DNA from: Corynebacterium lubricantis DSM 45231
Lineage (GTDB): Bacteria; Actinomycetota; Actinomycetes; Mycobacteriales; Mycobacteriaceae
Reading direction: 5' to 3'
DNA length: 64,000 bases
Assembly (NCBI RefSeq): GCF_000379425.1
Contig: NZ_KB902193.1
Span: 160,795-224,794, forward strand
This document shows, one piece after another, positions 50,444-59,523 of this stretch; positions within the stretch are counted from its first letter, which is position 1; every line of letters starts with the position of its first letter. The notes below the pieces were generated by a model. That model saw only the letters and a list, made by a program, of their open reading frames with translations. It ran no database searches and was not told the DNA's origin. Position numbers and translations under genes: made by a program.

Positions 50444-50546
50444 GGGTGTGCAACCTTTTGATAACTATATTGTTATCTTTCTGTGATGTGAATTTCGCTA
50501 GCGTGGGGAACGTACCGATGAAAATCGCAATTCAAGGAGTTTGAAC

Positions 50547-50756
50547 ATGGCAGATCTGCAAAACGAATTCGACAAGGCATCCGGCAAGGCAAAGGAAGCT
50601 TTCGGCGAAGCTACTGGTAACAAGTCCGCAGAAAACGAAGGCAAGGCCGACCAGACCAAGGCCGACATCAAGGACAAGCTCAACGAGGCCGGCGACGCTA
50701 TCAAGGATAAGGCCAACGAGGCGCTGGGCAAGTTCCAGGACAACAAAGACAACTAA
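50547..50756 (+). CDS. CsbD-family stress protein
   Basis: A 69-residue highly charged helical protein: NEFDKASGKAKEAFGEATGN and IKDKLNEAGDAIKDKANEAL are CsbD-type repeats. Members are abundant after general stress in many bacteria; function unclear. ATG 50547 has AAGGAG eight bases upstream. Lone gene between tadA and tRNA-Ser. Confidence 0.92.
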   Translation: MADLQNEFDKASGKAKEAFGEATGNKSAENEGKADQTKADIKDKLNEAGDAIKDKANEALGKFQDNKDN

Positions 50757-50811
50757 GCGCGACAACTAAGCAATTTGGATAACGGGGCATTCAACCGTTA
50801 ATCTATTTGGC

Positions 50812-50899
50812 GGTAGTGTGTCCGAGCGGCCGAAGGTGCTCGCCTCGAAAGCGAGTGTGGGTCAAACCACCGCGGGTTCAAATCCCGCCACTACCGCCA
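50812..50899 (+). tRNA. tRNA-Ser (anticodon CGA)
   Basis: Acceptor GGTAGTG/CACTACC, anticodon arm CTCGC-CTCGAAA-GCGAG giving CGA, long variable arm, encoded CCA at 50897-50899. Confidence 0.95.
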
Positions 50900-50909
50900 A
50901 CTTACTTTT

Positions 50910-50939
50910 AGCCCCTGACCACAACGGTCGGGGGCTTTT
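50910..50939 (+). terminator. Terminator after tRNA-Ser(CGA)
   Basis: AGCCCCTGACC pairs with GGTCGGGGGCT across ACAAC, followed by TTT. Confidence 0.8.
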
Positions 50940-51004
50940 CTCATTCATCAATTACGATGGGGGAGAAACTCTTCAACTGTCTTTCGTGAGGAACACAATT
51001 CACT

Positions 51005-53452
51005 GTGGCGAAACTTCTATTCCGGCTGGGACGCTGGTCGTATAACCAAAAATGGCGCGTAGTCATTGTCTGGCTGCTTCTGCTGATTGGCGTCGCGGCG
51101 GGAGCAACGAGTTTGGCCAAGCCATTCTCCTCCGACTTTGCTATCTCCGGCACTCCCTCGATTGATGCATTGCACGGTGTTTCCGCAAACTTCCCGGATC
51201 AGGGCAACCCGGTCAGCGCCCCGTCGGTCAACCTTGTGTTCGCCGCGCCCGAGGGCGAGACGCTGACTGATGCTGAGAATAAGGCAGCGGTCGACGAAGT
51301 CATCACCTACCTCGAGGACAACCTCGCGATGACCGGTGCGGAGCGCTTCGGCAACCCCGTCGACGTGTCCGCAGCGCAGACCGAGACCATCATCCAGATG
51401 GAAACAGAGATGGGTCTGCCGGAAGCAACCGCGCAGGCGGATGCGGCAAACGTCGCGTTGCTTAGCGACGACCAACGCATCGGTTACACCACCTTCAACT
51501 TTGACGCGGAGTCGAACTATCAGGTCGATCAGGCTGACCGCGACGTGGTTACTGCAGCCATGGAGATTGGCCGCGACCAAGGAATTCAGGTCGAAGCTGG
51601 TGGCGCTGGTTTCGGCGATCCGATTGAGATCAAAACCACCAGTGAGATTATTGGCCTTGTCGTTGCGTTCTTCGTGCTGATCTTTACTTTCGGTTCCCTC
51701 GTCGCAGCAGGCATGCCAGTGATCTCCGCGGTGATCGGCGTGGGCATCGGCGTGATGCTGACTGTGGGACTGACGCACTGGGTCGAGCTCAATGAGGTCA
51801 CCCCGGTCTTAGGCGTGATGATCGGCCTGGCCGTGGGCATTGACTACGCGCTGTTCATCCTCTCGCGCTATAGACAGGAAAGACAACGAATGTCCGGCCC
51901 GGAGGCCGCAGGTATGGCGGTGGGCACCGCGGGCTCCTCGGTTGTCTTCGCCGGTTTCACGGTCTTCGTCGCTCTCGTGGCTCTGGCTATTGCGCAGATC
52001 GAGTTCTTGACGTGGATGGGACTCACAGCAGCAACCACGGTGCTGATTGCCGTGCTGGTTGCACTGACCCTGATCCCGGCACTTCTGGGTATCCTCGGCG
52101 ACCGCGCCTTCGCCGTGAAGATTCCAGGTGTGGCCGGCAACCCGAAGCGCGGGCAGAAGGTGGGCAAGGACCTATCCAAGGTCTCGTTGGGTCGCAAGTG
52201 GATCAACTTTGTGAAGCGCTTCCCAGCGCTTGTGATGGCGGTTGTCGTGCTTGGCCTCGGTGCGATGTCGGCACCGGTGTTGGATATGGAGCTCTCCCTT
52301 CCATCGGACAGCACCAGTAACAAGGACACCACCCAGCGCAAGTCTGCCGACCTGATGGCGGAGGGCTTCGGCGAGGGAGTGAACTCACCGTTCCTAGTCA
52401 TCGTGGACGCGCACGGAGTCAACCCGGACGCCCAGGCACTCGAGCCTTATATCGAGGCTCAAGCGGGCACCGAGCCTGCGACCGCAGCGGCACTGAGTTC
52501 CTTCCTCTACACCGTCGGTGAGATTAAGAGCGTCAACGGCATCAAGCACGCGCAGCTGATTACCGTCAACGAAGACAACACCGCCGCGCAGATCCTGGCC
52601 ACCCCGACTACCGGCCCGGATGACCAGGAAACCGTGTCCGTGGCGCACGCCCTGCGCTCGGTGGGCGAGCAGGTCCAAGATGCCACCGGTGTCGAGGTGG
52701 GCCTGACGGGCCTGACCGCGGTGCAAATGGACATCACCGAAGAGCTCGCGGGAGCAATGCCGATCTACCTTGCCGTGGTGGTCGGCCTGGCGATCATCTT
52801 GCTGCTGTTGGTCTTCCGCTCGATCATGGTGCCGGTCGTGGCAGGTCTTGGCTTCCTGCTCTCAGTCGGCGCTGCCTTCGGCGTGACCGTCCTGGTCTGG
52901 CAGGAGGGCCTGTGGGGTCTGGTAGACACACCTGGTCCGCTGCTGTCGTTTATGCCGATCTTCCTCATCGGCGTGACCTTCGGTTTGGCCATGGACTATC
53001 AAGTCTTCTTGGTCACAAGAATGAAGGAGCAATACACCAAACGAGGCGGGGAGAAATACCACAAAGGTGTGCACAAGGCCGTGGAGGAATCCACGGTGGA
53101 GGGCTTCGTCGAGGGCTCCCGCGTGGTCACGGCTGCGGCGATCATCATGATCGTGGTCTTCATCGCTTTTATCGACCAGCCCCTGCCGTTCATCCAGATT
53201 TTCGGCTTCGCCCTCGGCGTGGGTGTCTTCTTCGATGCGTTCTTCATTCGCATGGGCTTGGTCCCGGCGACAATGTTCCTCATGGGACGCGCCACCTGGT
53301 GGATGCCGAAGTGGCTCGATAAGATCCTGCCCAACCTCGACGTCGAGGGTGCGGGCCTAGAGAAGGAATACGAGGAGAAACTGGCCGCGCAGGAGCGCCA
53401 GCGGGACAACACGCACCCGGACACGGCAGAGATTGTGGCGCAGCAAGGATAA
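51005..53452 (+). CDS. MMPL/RND-superfamily exporter
   Basis: An 815-residue transporter with the MMPL layout: helix 1 (about 17-38), a periplasmic domain, helices 2-6 (about 215-350), a second periplasmic domain, helices 8-12 (about 585-745). The intramembrane aspartate motifs GLAVGIDYALFILSRYRQER and GVTFGLAMDYQVFLVTRMKE are those that carry protons in MMPL proteins. GTG 51005 is the start. Corynebacterial relatives move lipids such as trehalose monomycolate or export drugs; which of these applies is not readable. It is followed after 19 bases by tgt. Confidence 0.9.
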   Translation: MAKLLFRLGRWSYNQKWRVVIVWLLLLIGVAAGATSLAKPFSSDFAISGTPSIDALHGVSANFPDQGNPVSAPSVNLVFAAPEGETLTDAENKAAVDEVITYLEDNLAMTGAERFGNPVDVSAAQTETIIQMETEMGLPEATAQADAANVALLSDDQRIGYTTFNFDAESNYQVDQADRDVVTAAMEIGRDQGIQVEAGGAGFGDPIEIKTTSEIIGLVVAFFVLIFTFGSLVAAGMPVISAVIGVGIGVMLTVGLTHWVELNEVTPVLGVMIGLAVGIDYALFILSRYRQERQRMSGPEAAGMAVGTAGSSVVFAGFTVFVALVALAIAQIEFLTWMGLTAATTVLIAVLVALTLIPALLGILGDRAFAVKIPGVAGNPKRGQKVGKDLSKVSLGRKWINFVKRFPALVMAVVVLGLGAMSAPVLDMELSLPSDSTSNKDTTQRKSADLMAEGFGEGVNSPFLVIVDAHGVNPDAQALEPYIEAQAGTEPATAAALSSFLYTVGEIKSVNGIKHAQLITVNEDNTAAQILATPTTGPDDQETVSVAHALRSVGEQVQDATGVEVGLTGLTAVQMDITEELAGAMPIYLAVVVGLAIILLLLVFRSIMVPVVAGLGFLLSVGAAFGVTVLVWQEGLWGLVDTPGPLLSFMPIFLIGVTFGLAMDYQVFLVTRMKEQYTKRGGEKYHKGVHKAVEESTVEGFVEGSRVVTAAAIIMIVVFIAFIDQPLPFIQIFGFALGVGVFFDAFFIRMGLVPATMFLMGRATWWMPKWLDKILPNLDVEGAGLEKEYEEKLAAQERQRDNTHPDTAEIVAQQG

Positions 53453-53471
53453 ACCCCTAAAGTGGGAAAGC

Positions 53472-54743
53472 ATGACTACACAGCCTGAGTCCCACGAGGA
53501 TCTCTCCTTCGAGGTGGGCGACCAACTCGAGCCCGGCCCCGGCCGCCACGGACGCACCGGGGTCATTCACACCCCGCATGGTGATATCCAGACTCCGGCA
53601 TTCATCCCGGTAGCCACCAAGGCCACAGTGAAAACGCTGACCCCAGAGCAGATCCGCTCCACGGGAGCGCAGGCCATCTTGTCCAACGCCTACCACCTCT
53701 ATTTGCAGCCCGGCCACGACATTGTCGACGAGGCCGGCGGCCTTGCGAAGTTCGAGAACTGGCAAGGGCCCACCTACACCGACTCCGGCGGCTTCCAGGT
53801 GATGAGCCTGGGTGTCGGCTTCAAGAAGGTCCTGGCCATGGACACGGCCAACCTCACCCGCGATGACATCCGCGCGAAGGACAAGGAACGCATGGCGCAT
53901 GTCGACGACGACGGCGTGGACTTCAAGTCCTTCATCGACGGCTCCAGCCACCGCTTCACCCCCGAGGTCTCGATGCAGATCCAGCACGGCCTCGGAGCGG
54001 ACATCATGTTTGCTTTCGACGAGCTGACCACGCTTGTGGACACCTACGACTACCAGGTCGAATCGGTCGAGCGCACCCGCCGCTGGGCGCAGCGCTGCAT
54101 CGACGAGCACACCCGCCTGACCAATGAGCGCACCCACCGCCCGAAGCAGTCGCTCTGGGGAGTTGTGCAGGGGGCCCAGTATGAAGACCTTCGTCGCGAA
54201 GCAACCCGCGGCCTGCTCGAGCTCGACCGTCGCGCCGTGGACGAGGGCAAGCGCGGCTTTGGTGGCTTCGGCATTGGTGGCGCGCTGCAGAAGGAAAACC
54301 TGGGCACCATCGTCGGCTGGGTCACCGACGAGCTGCCAGCCGAAAAGCCACGCCACCTGCTGGGCATCTCCGAGCCCGACGACCTGTTTACCGCAGTCGA
54401 GGCCGGCGCCGACACCTTCGACTGCGTCTCGCCGACGAGGCTCGGGCGTCGCGGGGGCGTGTACACGCTCGACGGCCGCGTGAACCTCACGGGCGCGCGC
54501 TACAAGCGAGATTTCGCGGGTGTCGACGAGGAATTCGGCGGCTACGTTTCCAACAATTACTCGCGCGCGTATATCCATCACCTGCTCAAGGCGAAGGAAT
54601 TTCTCGCGGGCACGCTGTGCACCATGCACAACCTGGAGTTCATGATCCGCCTGGTGGACAATATCCGTTTGTCCATCAGCGAGGGCCGTTTTGAGGAGTA
54701 CCGCGACGAATTCCTGGGCCGGTACTACGCCAACAAGCGATGA
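53472..54743 (+). CDS. tgt: tRNA-guanine transglycosylase without the zinc cysteines
   Basis: A 423-residue TGT that exchanges G34 for a queuine precursor in GUN-anticodon tRNAs. [14 protein letters not shown] (substrate Asp) and [18 protein letters not shown] (nucleophile Asp) are intact, as is [10 protein letters not shown]. The zinc site, normally ECDCYTC-type followed later by His, reads [20 protein letters not shown]: all three cysteines are missing, while the later His remains (CTMHNLEF). GGGAAAG precedes ATG 53472. The stop overlaps gluQ (ATGA). Probably still a transglycosylase, but structurally unusual. Confidence 0.9.
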   Translation: MTTQPESHEDLSFEVGDQLEPGPGRHGRTGVIHTPHGDIQTPAFIPVATKATVKTLTPEQIRSTGAQAILSNAYHLYLQPGHDIVDEAGGLAKFENWQGPTYTDSGGFQVMSLGVGFKKVLAMDTANLTRDDIRAKDKERMAHVDDDGVDFKSFIDGSSHRFTPEVSMQIQHGLGADIMFAFDELTTLVDTYDYQVESVERTRRWAQRCIDEHTRLTNERTHRPKQSLWGVVQGAQYEDLRREATRGLLELDRRAVDEGKRGFGGFGIGGALQKENLGTIVGWVTDELPAEKPRHLLGISEPDDLFTAVEAGADTFDCVSPTRLGRRGGVYTLDGRVNLTGARYKRDFAGVDEEFGGYVSNNYSRAYIHHLLKAKEFLAGTLCTMHNLEFMIRLVDNIRLSISEGRFEEYRDEFLGRYYANKR

Positions 54744-55645
54744 GCGGGGCGGGGCGTTACGCACCTTCGCCGAGCGGGGACCTGCATTTAGGCAACCTGC
54801 GTACGGCGGTGCTGGCTTGGCTCTTTGCCTGTGGCACGGGGCGCGATTTCCTCCTGCGCGTCGAGGACATCGACACCGCCCGTTCTTCCCGCGAGTCCGC
54901 TGAGCGCCAGATTTCCGACCTGGTTGCCCTCGGCATAGACTTCGATGGCGAGGTGCTCTACCAGTCCTCCCGTTTTTGCGCCTACGAATCTGCCCTTGCT
55001 CAGTTGCAGGACGCGGGCTACGTCTACGAGTGCTACTGCTCCCGCAAGGACATTCGCGAGGCCTCTTCCGCGCCTCACACCACGCCCGGCATGTACCCCG
55101 GGACGTGTCGCAATCTCACGGAAGAGCAGCGCGCTTTACGACGATCGCAGCTCGCCTCCCAGGGTCGCGTCCCGGCTCTACGACTGCGCTCTTCTGTTTC
55201 CTCGTTTACTGCTACTGATTACTACGCAGGCCTGATTGAGGCACCGATCGACGACGTGATTCTGCGCCGGGGCGGGAATGCCTCGCAGGGCCAGGACTGG
55301 GCCTACAACCTTGCCGTGGTCGTCGACGACGCCTACCAAGGCATTGACCAGGTAGTACGCGGCGACGACCTGCTGGATCAGGCACCCACCCAGGCCTATC
55401 TGGCCTCCCTTTTGGGCCTGCCTCCGGTGGAATATGTCCACGTGCCTTTGGTGCTGGGCCCCACCGGTGAGCGTTTGGCCAAGCGCGATGGTGCAGTGAC
55501 TCTGCGCGAACTCGGCTCCGCTTCCTCGGTGGTGCGCTGGATTGGTGAGTCTCTGGGGGTGGCAGGGGCTGCTTCTTTGGCTGAGATCCGTGAGCGCTTC
55601 GACCCTGCCGCGCTGCCTCGCGAACCGGTGGTCTGGCGCGGGTAG
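54740..55645 (+). CDS. gluQ: Glutamyl-Q tRNA(Asp) synthetase
   Basis: A 301-residue truncated GluRS-like enzyme: [21 protein letters not shown] (HIGH-type motif HLGN), RVEDIDTAR, a zinc site ECYCSRKDI...YPGTC and the KMSKS-equivalent [11 protein letters not shown]. It lacks the anticodon-binding domain, which defines GluQ proteins. It glutamylates queuosine 34 of tRNA-Asp, so its coupling with tgt (ATGA at 54740-54743) makes a complete Q/gluQ step. Confidence 0.93.
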   Translation: MSGAGRYAPSPSGDLHLGNLRTAVLAWLFACGTGRDFLLRVEDIDTARSSRESAERQISDLVALGIDFDGEVLYQSSRFCAYESALAQLQDAGYVYECYCSRKDIREASSAPHTTPGMYPGTCRNLTEEQRALRRSQLASQGRVPALRLRSSVSSFTATDYYAGLIEAPIDDVILRRGGNASQGQDWAYNLAVVVDDAYQGIDQVVRGDDLLDQAPTQAYLASLLGLPPVEYVHVPLVLGPTGERLAKRDGAVTLRELGSASSVVRWIGESLGVAGAASLAEIRERFDPAALPREPVVWRG

Positions 55646-55674
55646 ATCGGCCGTGCGGTCGGCCGCGCGCGGTT

Positions 55675-55930
55675 GGTCGAAAACCACCGGGTTCAATTTC
55701 GACCACGTGGAAAAATTCGGGTGATTCTGTAGGTCGGATGGTCGAAAACTAGCGTGTGGTCGAAACCGGTTTTCGACCACCCGGTGCTGTCTTGGACCGG
55801 GCCTCCGGTTGCTCGATACTGGGGCGAGCTGACTTCGAGCAACCGAAAAGCGGAATCTATTTTCCCAGCTCATGTCCTCGATATTAAGGAGAAAATGCCG
55901 GTTGCTCGATAATGAATATCGAGCAACCGG
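55675..55930. repeat. Cluster of inverted repeats between convergent genes
   Basis: Two families in the 296-base gap. TGGTCGAAAA-type units occur at 55674, 55739 and 55757, and inverted as TTTCGACCAC at 55697 and 55771; 55756-55780 is a near-perfect 25-bp palindrome. CCGGTTGCTCGA occurs at 55805 and 55898, inverted at 55835 and 55917; the last pair (55898-55911/55917-55930) is a perfect 14-bp stem with a 5-base loop. They probably end transcription of gluQ and of the dioxygenase from both sides. Confidence 0.7.
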
Positions 55931-55941
55931 TACGGTCCCGG

Positions 55942-56898
55942 TTAGCCCTGACCGGGAGGCATGCCTCCACTAGGGCCACCAGCACCGCCAGGTTCACCTG
56001 CGCCGCCGGACATGGACTGATCCTGCTCGGTGGTGGGGTCGATGGGTACTTCGATGCCGGCTTCGAAACCCTTGGTGGTATCGCCGGTGATGGTGGCCAT
56101 TTGTTGGTCCCAGCCATCGGAAAAGACGTTGTCGGATTCCAGCGACATGTCGTTCAGGTTGGTCATTGAGTTTCCGTACACATCGAGCGCGTAGACCGAG
56201 GTGGCCGAAGCCTCATCGAAGGCGATCTGCGAGGTCAAAATATTGTTGGTGGAATCGGTGATGCTCTCACGATCGGGGAAGACCTCGAAGTGGATGTGTA
56301 CCCAGCGCCCGGCGTAGCAGCCGGGGAAGATGGTGTCGAAGGTGACCTGCCCATATTTGTCGGCGACCTGTACGCCTCGTAGATAGGTCTCGTCCTGGAG
56401 CTCGGTGTCGTACATGGAGTAGCGGCCGGGAGCGTCGCAGTGCCAGATATATACCGCGGCGCCTTCCATCGGTTGGTTGTTGTTGCTCATGTCCACGAGC
56501 GTCATTGTCAGCGACAGGGGAATGCCCTCTGCCACCGTGTCGGTATCGATGGACTTGGTGATGTCGCGTCGCTCCACACCCGAGATCTCCAGAACGTCGG
56601 GGCCGTTCGAACCGTCGCCAGGGTAGGGGCCTTCGGTTTCTGACTTCATTTCGGCCAGCGCTGCGGCTGCCGACGAGGTCGTGCTCGCGTCCGAAGCTGC
56701 GGAGCTGGTGGTCGCAATGCTCGCAGCAGTAGAGGAGCAGGCGGCCAGTGCGATGCCTGCGCCACCGAGGCCGATGAATCCCAACATTTTCCTGCGGGAG
56801 AAGACGGTGCCTATGTCGAAACCAAGACCCTGATCTTCGAGATCTTCTGATTGGTTGGGCAACACTCTGCCTTCGTATTCGCGCAATTGCTCAGCCAT
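55942..56898 (-). CDS. Exported intradiol dioxygenase-like lipoprotein
   Basis: A 318-residue protein. The N-terminus has a twin-arginine-like SRRKMLGFIGLGG followed by the lipobox LAAC (Cys at about residue 54). The catalytic domain (about 85-260) has the intradiol iron ligands in IWHCDAPGRYSMYD (Tyr) and GRWVHIHFEV (His-x-His), as in protocatechuate and catechol dioxygenases. The tail is Gly/Pro/Ser-rich (GGAGEPGGAGGPSGGMPPG). Surface-anchored intradiol enzymes of actinobacteria are of uncertain substrate. Convergent with gluQ. Confidence 0.88.
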   Translation of the reverse strand: MAEQLREYEGRVLPNQSEDLEDQGLGFDIGTVFSRRKMLGFIGLGGAGIALAACSSTAASIATTSSAASDASTTSSAAAALAEMKSETEGPYPGDGSNGPDVLEISGVERRDITKSIDTDTVAEGIPLSLTMTLVDMSNNNQPMEGAAVYIWHCDAPGRYSMYDTELQDETYLRGVQVADKYGQVTFDTIFPGCYAGRWVHIHFEVFPDRESITDSTNNILTSQIAFDEASATSVYALDVYGNSMTNLNDMSLESDNVFSDGWDQQMATITGDTTKGFEAGIEVPIDPTTEQDQSMSGGAGEPGGAGGPSGGMPPGQG

Positions 56899-57143
56899 AG
56901 CCTTGAAAGCCTTTCTTGTTCGGGTGTGTGGACTGATAAGAACAAGCTAAAGGGTCTATCTGGGCAGGCTCTGCGATCGTCCTAGAGCGCACAGGGTAAA
57001 ACCCTGTAAATAAAACGTCCCAATGACAGTAAGGTGTTGTTTTCTGTGGCTTTTTCGGGATGAGTGGCGAATTTCTGGCAAAAATTCCCAAGAATTATGT
57101 CTGTATATATCCGAGCAAGCACAAACAAGAACCGGGAGTGAAA

Positions 57144-57180
57144 GAAAAAACCAGCTCCCCGCAAAGCGAGAAGCTGGTTT
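57144..57180 (-). terminator. Terminator after tRNA-Ser(GGA)
   Basis: On the minus strand AAACCAGCT pairs with AGCTGGTTT, followed by TTTCTTT. It serves the tRNA at 57186-57274. The rest of the 56899-57143 gap shows no gene. Confidence 0.75.
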
Positions 57181-57185
57181 CCATG

Positions 57186-57274
57186 TGGCGGAGGATAAGG
57201 GATTTGAACCCTTGAGGGTATTGCTACCCGCACGCGTTCCAGGCGTGTGACATAGGCCGCTAGTCGAATCCTCC
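57186..57274 (-). tRNA. tRNA-Ser (anticodon GGA)
   Basis: Read on the minus strand: acceptor GGAGGAT/ATCCTCC, anticodon arm CACGC-CTGGAAC-GCGTG giving GGA, long variable arm, encoded CCA (57186-57188). Confidence 0.95.
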
Positions 57275-57447
57275 ATGACGTTCGCATGACGCTTACGTCG
57301 TGGCATTACTTTAGTTGATCCTCGAGAAATCAACAAAACGGCAGGCCATCACGCTAAAGCGGTCCTAAAGATGCAAAACAACTGCAATCAAGAAGTGTCA
57401 CGCCGATGCTATTTGGCATTGGTTGGCTCCCCCGGCTAAAGTGAGGG

Positions 57448-57545
57448 TCAGGATCTCACGCGGTGCGTATCTTGTGAACTCCCCCAGGGCAGGAATGCAG
57501 CAAGGGTCAACGAGCTCTAGCAGGTGCGTGAGGTCCCTTTTTTGT
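57448..57545 (+). ncRNA. ffs: Signal recognition particle RNA (4.5S)
   Basis: The conserved apical domain is visible as CCCCCAGGGCAGGAATGCAG then CAAGGGTCAACGAGCTCT, as in actinobacterial 4.5S RNA. The basal stem GATCTCACGC pairs with GCGTGAGGTC, and the gene ends in a T-run. Ends are approximate. Located upstream of aspT and dnaX, as in C. glutamicum. Confidence 0.88.
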
Positions 57546-57653
57546 GCCCGAGAACCAGGCCTGGGCTGCATCGCAGGGTTGCCCCTGCAGCGGTGTCTAT
57601 GGTCTGACTACGATATAGATCAATACTGTTTTCAAAGAAGAAAGCTGAAGCAT

Positions 57654-58928
57654 ATGTCGCTGCTGAACCTCGATTCCAACGAACTCGCCCAGTTGTCCGA
57701 GCAAGTACGTAAGCAATACGACGAGCTAAAGGCAAAGGGCCTGAAGCTCGATCTGACGCGGGGTAAGCCGGCGGCGGAGCAGCTGGATTTCTCTGACGCA
57801 CTCCTCGGGCTTCCAGGGCAAGACAATTTCACGTCCGAATCTGGGGAAGACGTTCGCAACTACGGCAATCTCAAGGGCATCACCGATATTCGTTCCATCT
57901 GGGCTGAGATCCTCGGCGTGAGCATCGACCAGATTGTGGCCGGTGATGCCTCGAGCCTGAATATCATGTTTGATCTTGTCACGTGGTCGTACATGTTCGG
58001 CAACAACGATTCTGAGCGTCCATGGAAGGACGAGGAGACCGTCAAGTGGATCTGCCCGGTCCCAGGCTACGACCGTCACTTCACCATCACCGAGACGCTG
58101 GGCTTCGAAATGGTCACGATCCCGATGCTCGAGGATGGCCCAGACATGAACGCCGTTGAAGAGTTGGTCAAGGACCCACAGGTCAAGGGCATGTGGACAG
58201 TGCCGGTGTTCTCTAACCCAACCGGTGTGACCTTCTCGGAAGAGGTCGCGGATCGCCTCGCAGCAATGGAGACCGCAGCGCCAGATTTCCGCATCGTCTG
58301 GGACAACGCCTACGCCGTGCACCCCCTTAGCCACGAGTTCCCCGAGCTCTACAACGTGATCGACAAGGCAGAAAAAGCTGGCAACCCGAACCGTTTCTGG
58401 GTCATGGCCTCTACCTCGAAGATCACCATGGCGGGCGCTGGCGTGTCCTTCTTTGCATCTTCCACCGACAACATCGCCTGGTACACCTCGATCGCGGGCG
58501 TGCGCGGAATCGGCCCGAACAAGGTCAACCAGCTCGCGCACGCGCAGTACTTCCACGACGCCGAAGGTGTGAAAACGCTGATGCGCAAGCACGCAGACAG
58601 CCTCGGCCCGAAGTTCAGCGCCGTCCTTGATATCTTGGATGAGCGACTTGGCAGCTATGAGGTTGCCCGGTGGTCGCACCCAGAGGGCGGCTACTTCATC
58701 TCCGTCGATGTCATCGATGGCACCGCGTCCCGCGTGTGGGAACTCGCCAAGGATGCTGGCATCAAACTCACCGAGGCGGGCTCGTCGTATCCGCTGCATC
58801 AGGATCCGAACGATCGCAATATCCGTCTCGCCCCGTCGCTGCCACCGCAGGAAGAGGTCGTGGAGGCGATGGATGGCTTTGCTACCTGCGTCCTGCTCGC
58901 AGCAATTGAGAAGCTCGAGGTGAAATAA
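57654..58928 (+). CDS. aspT: Aspartate aminotransferase, AspT type
   Basis: A 424-residue PLP aminotransferase of the unusual actinobacterial aspartate-transaminase group: LDLTRGKPAAEQLDFSD at the start, PVPGYDRHF, FSNPTGVTFS, VWDNAYAVH and the PLP lysine in ASTSKITMAGAG. C. glutamicum AspT, in the same place before dnaX, makes aspartate from oxaloacetate and glutamate. ATG 57654 is the start (weak GAAG upstream); the open frame before it crosses the SRP RNA. Its stop overlaps the next start (TAATG). Confidence 0.92.
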   Translation: MSLLNLDSNELAQLSEQVRKQYDELKAKGLKLDLTRGKPAAEQLDFSDALLGLPGQDNFTSESGEDVRNYGNLKGITDIRSIWAEILGVSIDQIVAGDASSLNIMFDLVTWSYMFGNNDSERPWKDEETVKWICPVPGYDRHFTITETLGFEMVTIPMLEDGPDMNAVEELVKDPQVKGMWTVPVFSNPTGVTFSEEVADRLAAMETAAPDFRIVWDNAYAVHPLSHEFPELYNVIDKAEKAGNPNRFWVMASTSKITMAGAGVSFFASSTDNIAWYTSIAGVRGIGPNKVNQLAHAQYFHDAEGVKTLMRKHADSLGPKFSAVLDILDERLGSYEVARWSHPEGGYFISVDVIDGTASRVWELAKDAGIKLTEAGSSYPLHQDPNDRNIRLAPSLPPQEEVVEAMDGFATCVLLAAIEKLEVK

Positions 58929-59494
58929 TGACAGGCGAAGAAAAAGCAGTCTGGCTCTCTAACGTTTATGGGGAGATCGCGCTCCAGGATATTGAAGGAC
59001 GTCGCATTGCGTTCGCCACGCTTAACGACGATTACAGGATCGCCAACACCGTCGGTTTCTCCGACGTGGACACCGGCCTTGTGATGCAAACCGCCCCATC
59101 GATCGAGGTGCGCTGCGAGCTCGCAGTGGGGTCGTCGCAAGCAACGGACGCGGAACTCGCTGCCGCAGCCGTCGGCGCGTGGAACTTCCTGGAATCCGGC
59201 AATTACACGGTGCAACCTGGCACATTGCTGCCTGATTTCGTGCAGCAGACCGCGCTCAAGGAACTCAAGGACATCACAGTCGAGCACGGCGTTCTGCGCG
59301 AACCGACGTGGTTCCCACAAGGCACCCCGAACTATTCGGAGCCCGGCCGAGTCACGCTCATGCTCGAGTTAGTGCTGCTGACCAATGATGAATACGTCAT
59401 TGCCAGCGAACGTGGCATTGATAAGTTGGATACCCGCTTGCGGCGTCGTCGCACGGACGTGGGCGATCTCCGTCGCGATCGGGACGCTGATTAG
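58928..59494 (+). CDS. Soluble protein of unknown function, possibly SUFU-like
   Basis: A 188-residue protein coupled to aspT by TAATG at 58926-58930. A central stretch PTWFPQGTPNYSEPGRVTLM followed by LELVLLTNDEYVIASERGID recalls suppressor-of-fused-domain proteins (a strand ending in Leu-Thr, then E/D-x-x-x-A-x-x-x-G), but I am not sure. C-terminal tail very basic/acidic mixed (RLRRRRTDVGDLRRDRDAD). Function unknown. Confidence 0.7.
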   Translation: MTGEEKAVWLSNVYGEIALQDIEGRRIAFATLNDDYRIANTVGFSDVDTGLVMQTAPSIEVRCELAVGSSQATDAELAAAAVGAWNFLESGNYTVQPGTLLPDFVQQTALKELKDITVEHGVLREPTWFPQGTPNYSEPGRVTLMLELVLLTNDEYVIASERGIDKLDTRLRRRRTDVGDLRRDRDAD

Positions 59495-59523
59495 AAGCAC
59501 ACTAAAAGAGGTAGGGTAAATCC

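Noticed and set aside
55756..55780. LexA/SOS box
   Set aside because: The TCGAAA..TTTTCGA core is one base too long for a LexA site and lies between convergent gene ends, not in a promoter.
55675..55930. A short CRISPR array
   Set aside because: The repeats are inverted and irregularly spaced, with no spacers of constant length and no cas genes in the window.
57423..57653. Upstream extension of aspT
   Set aside because: It would translate the SRP RNA gene; the protein family starts at ATG 57654.
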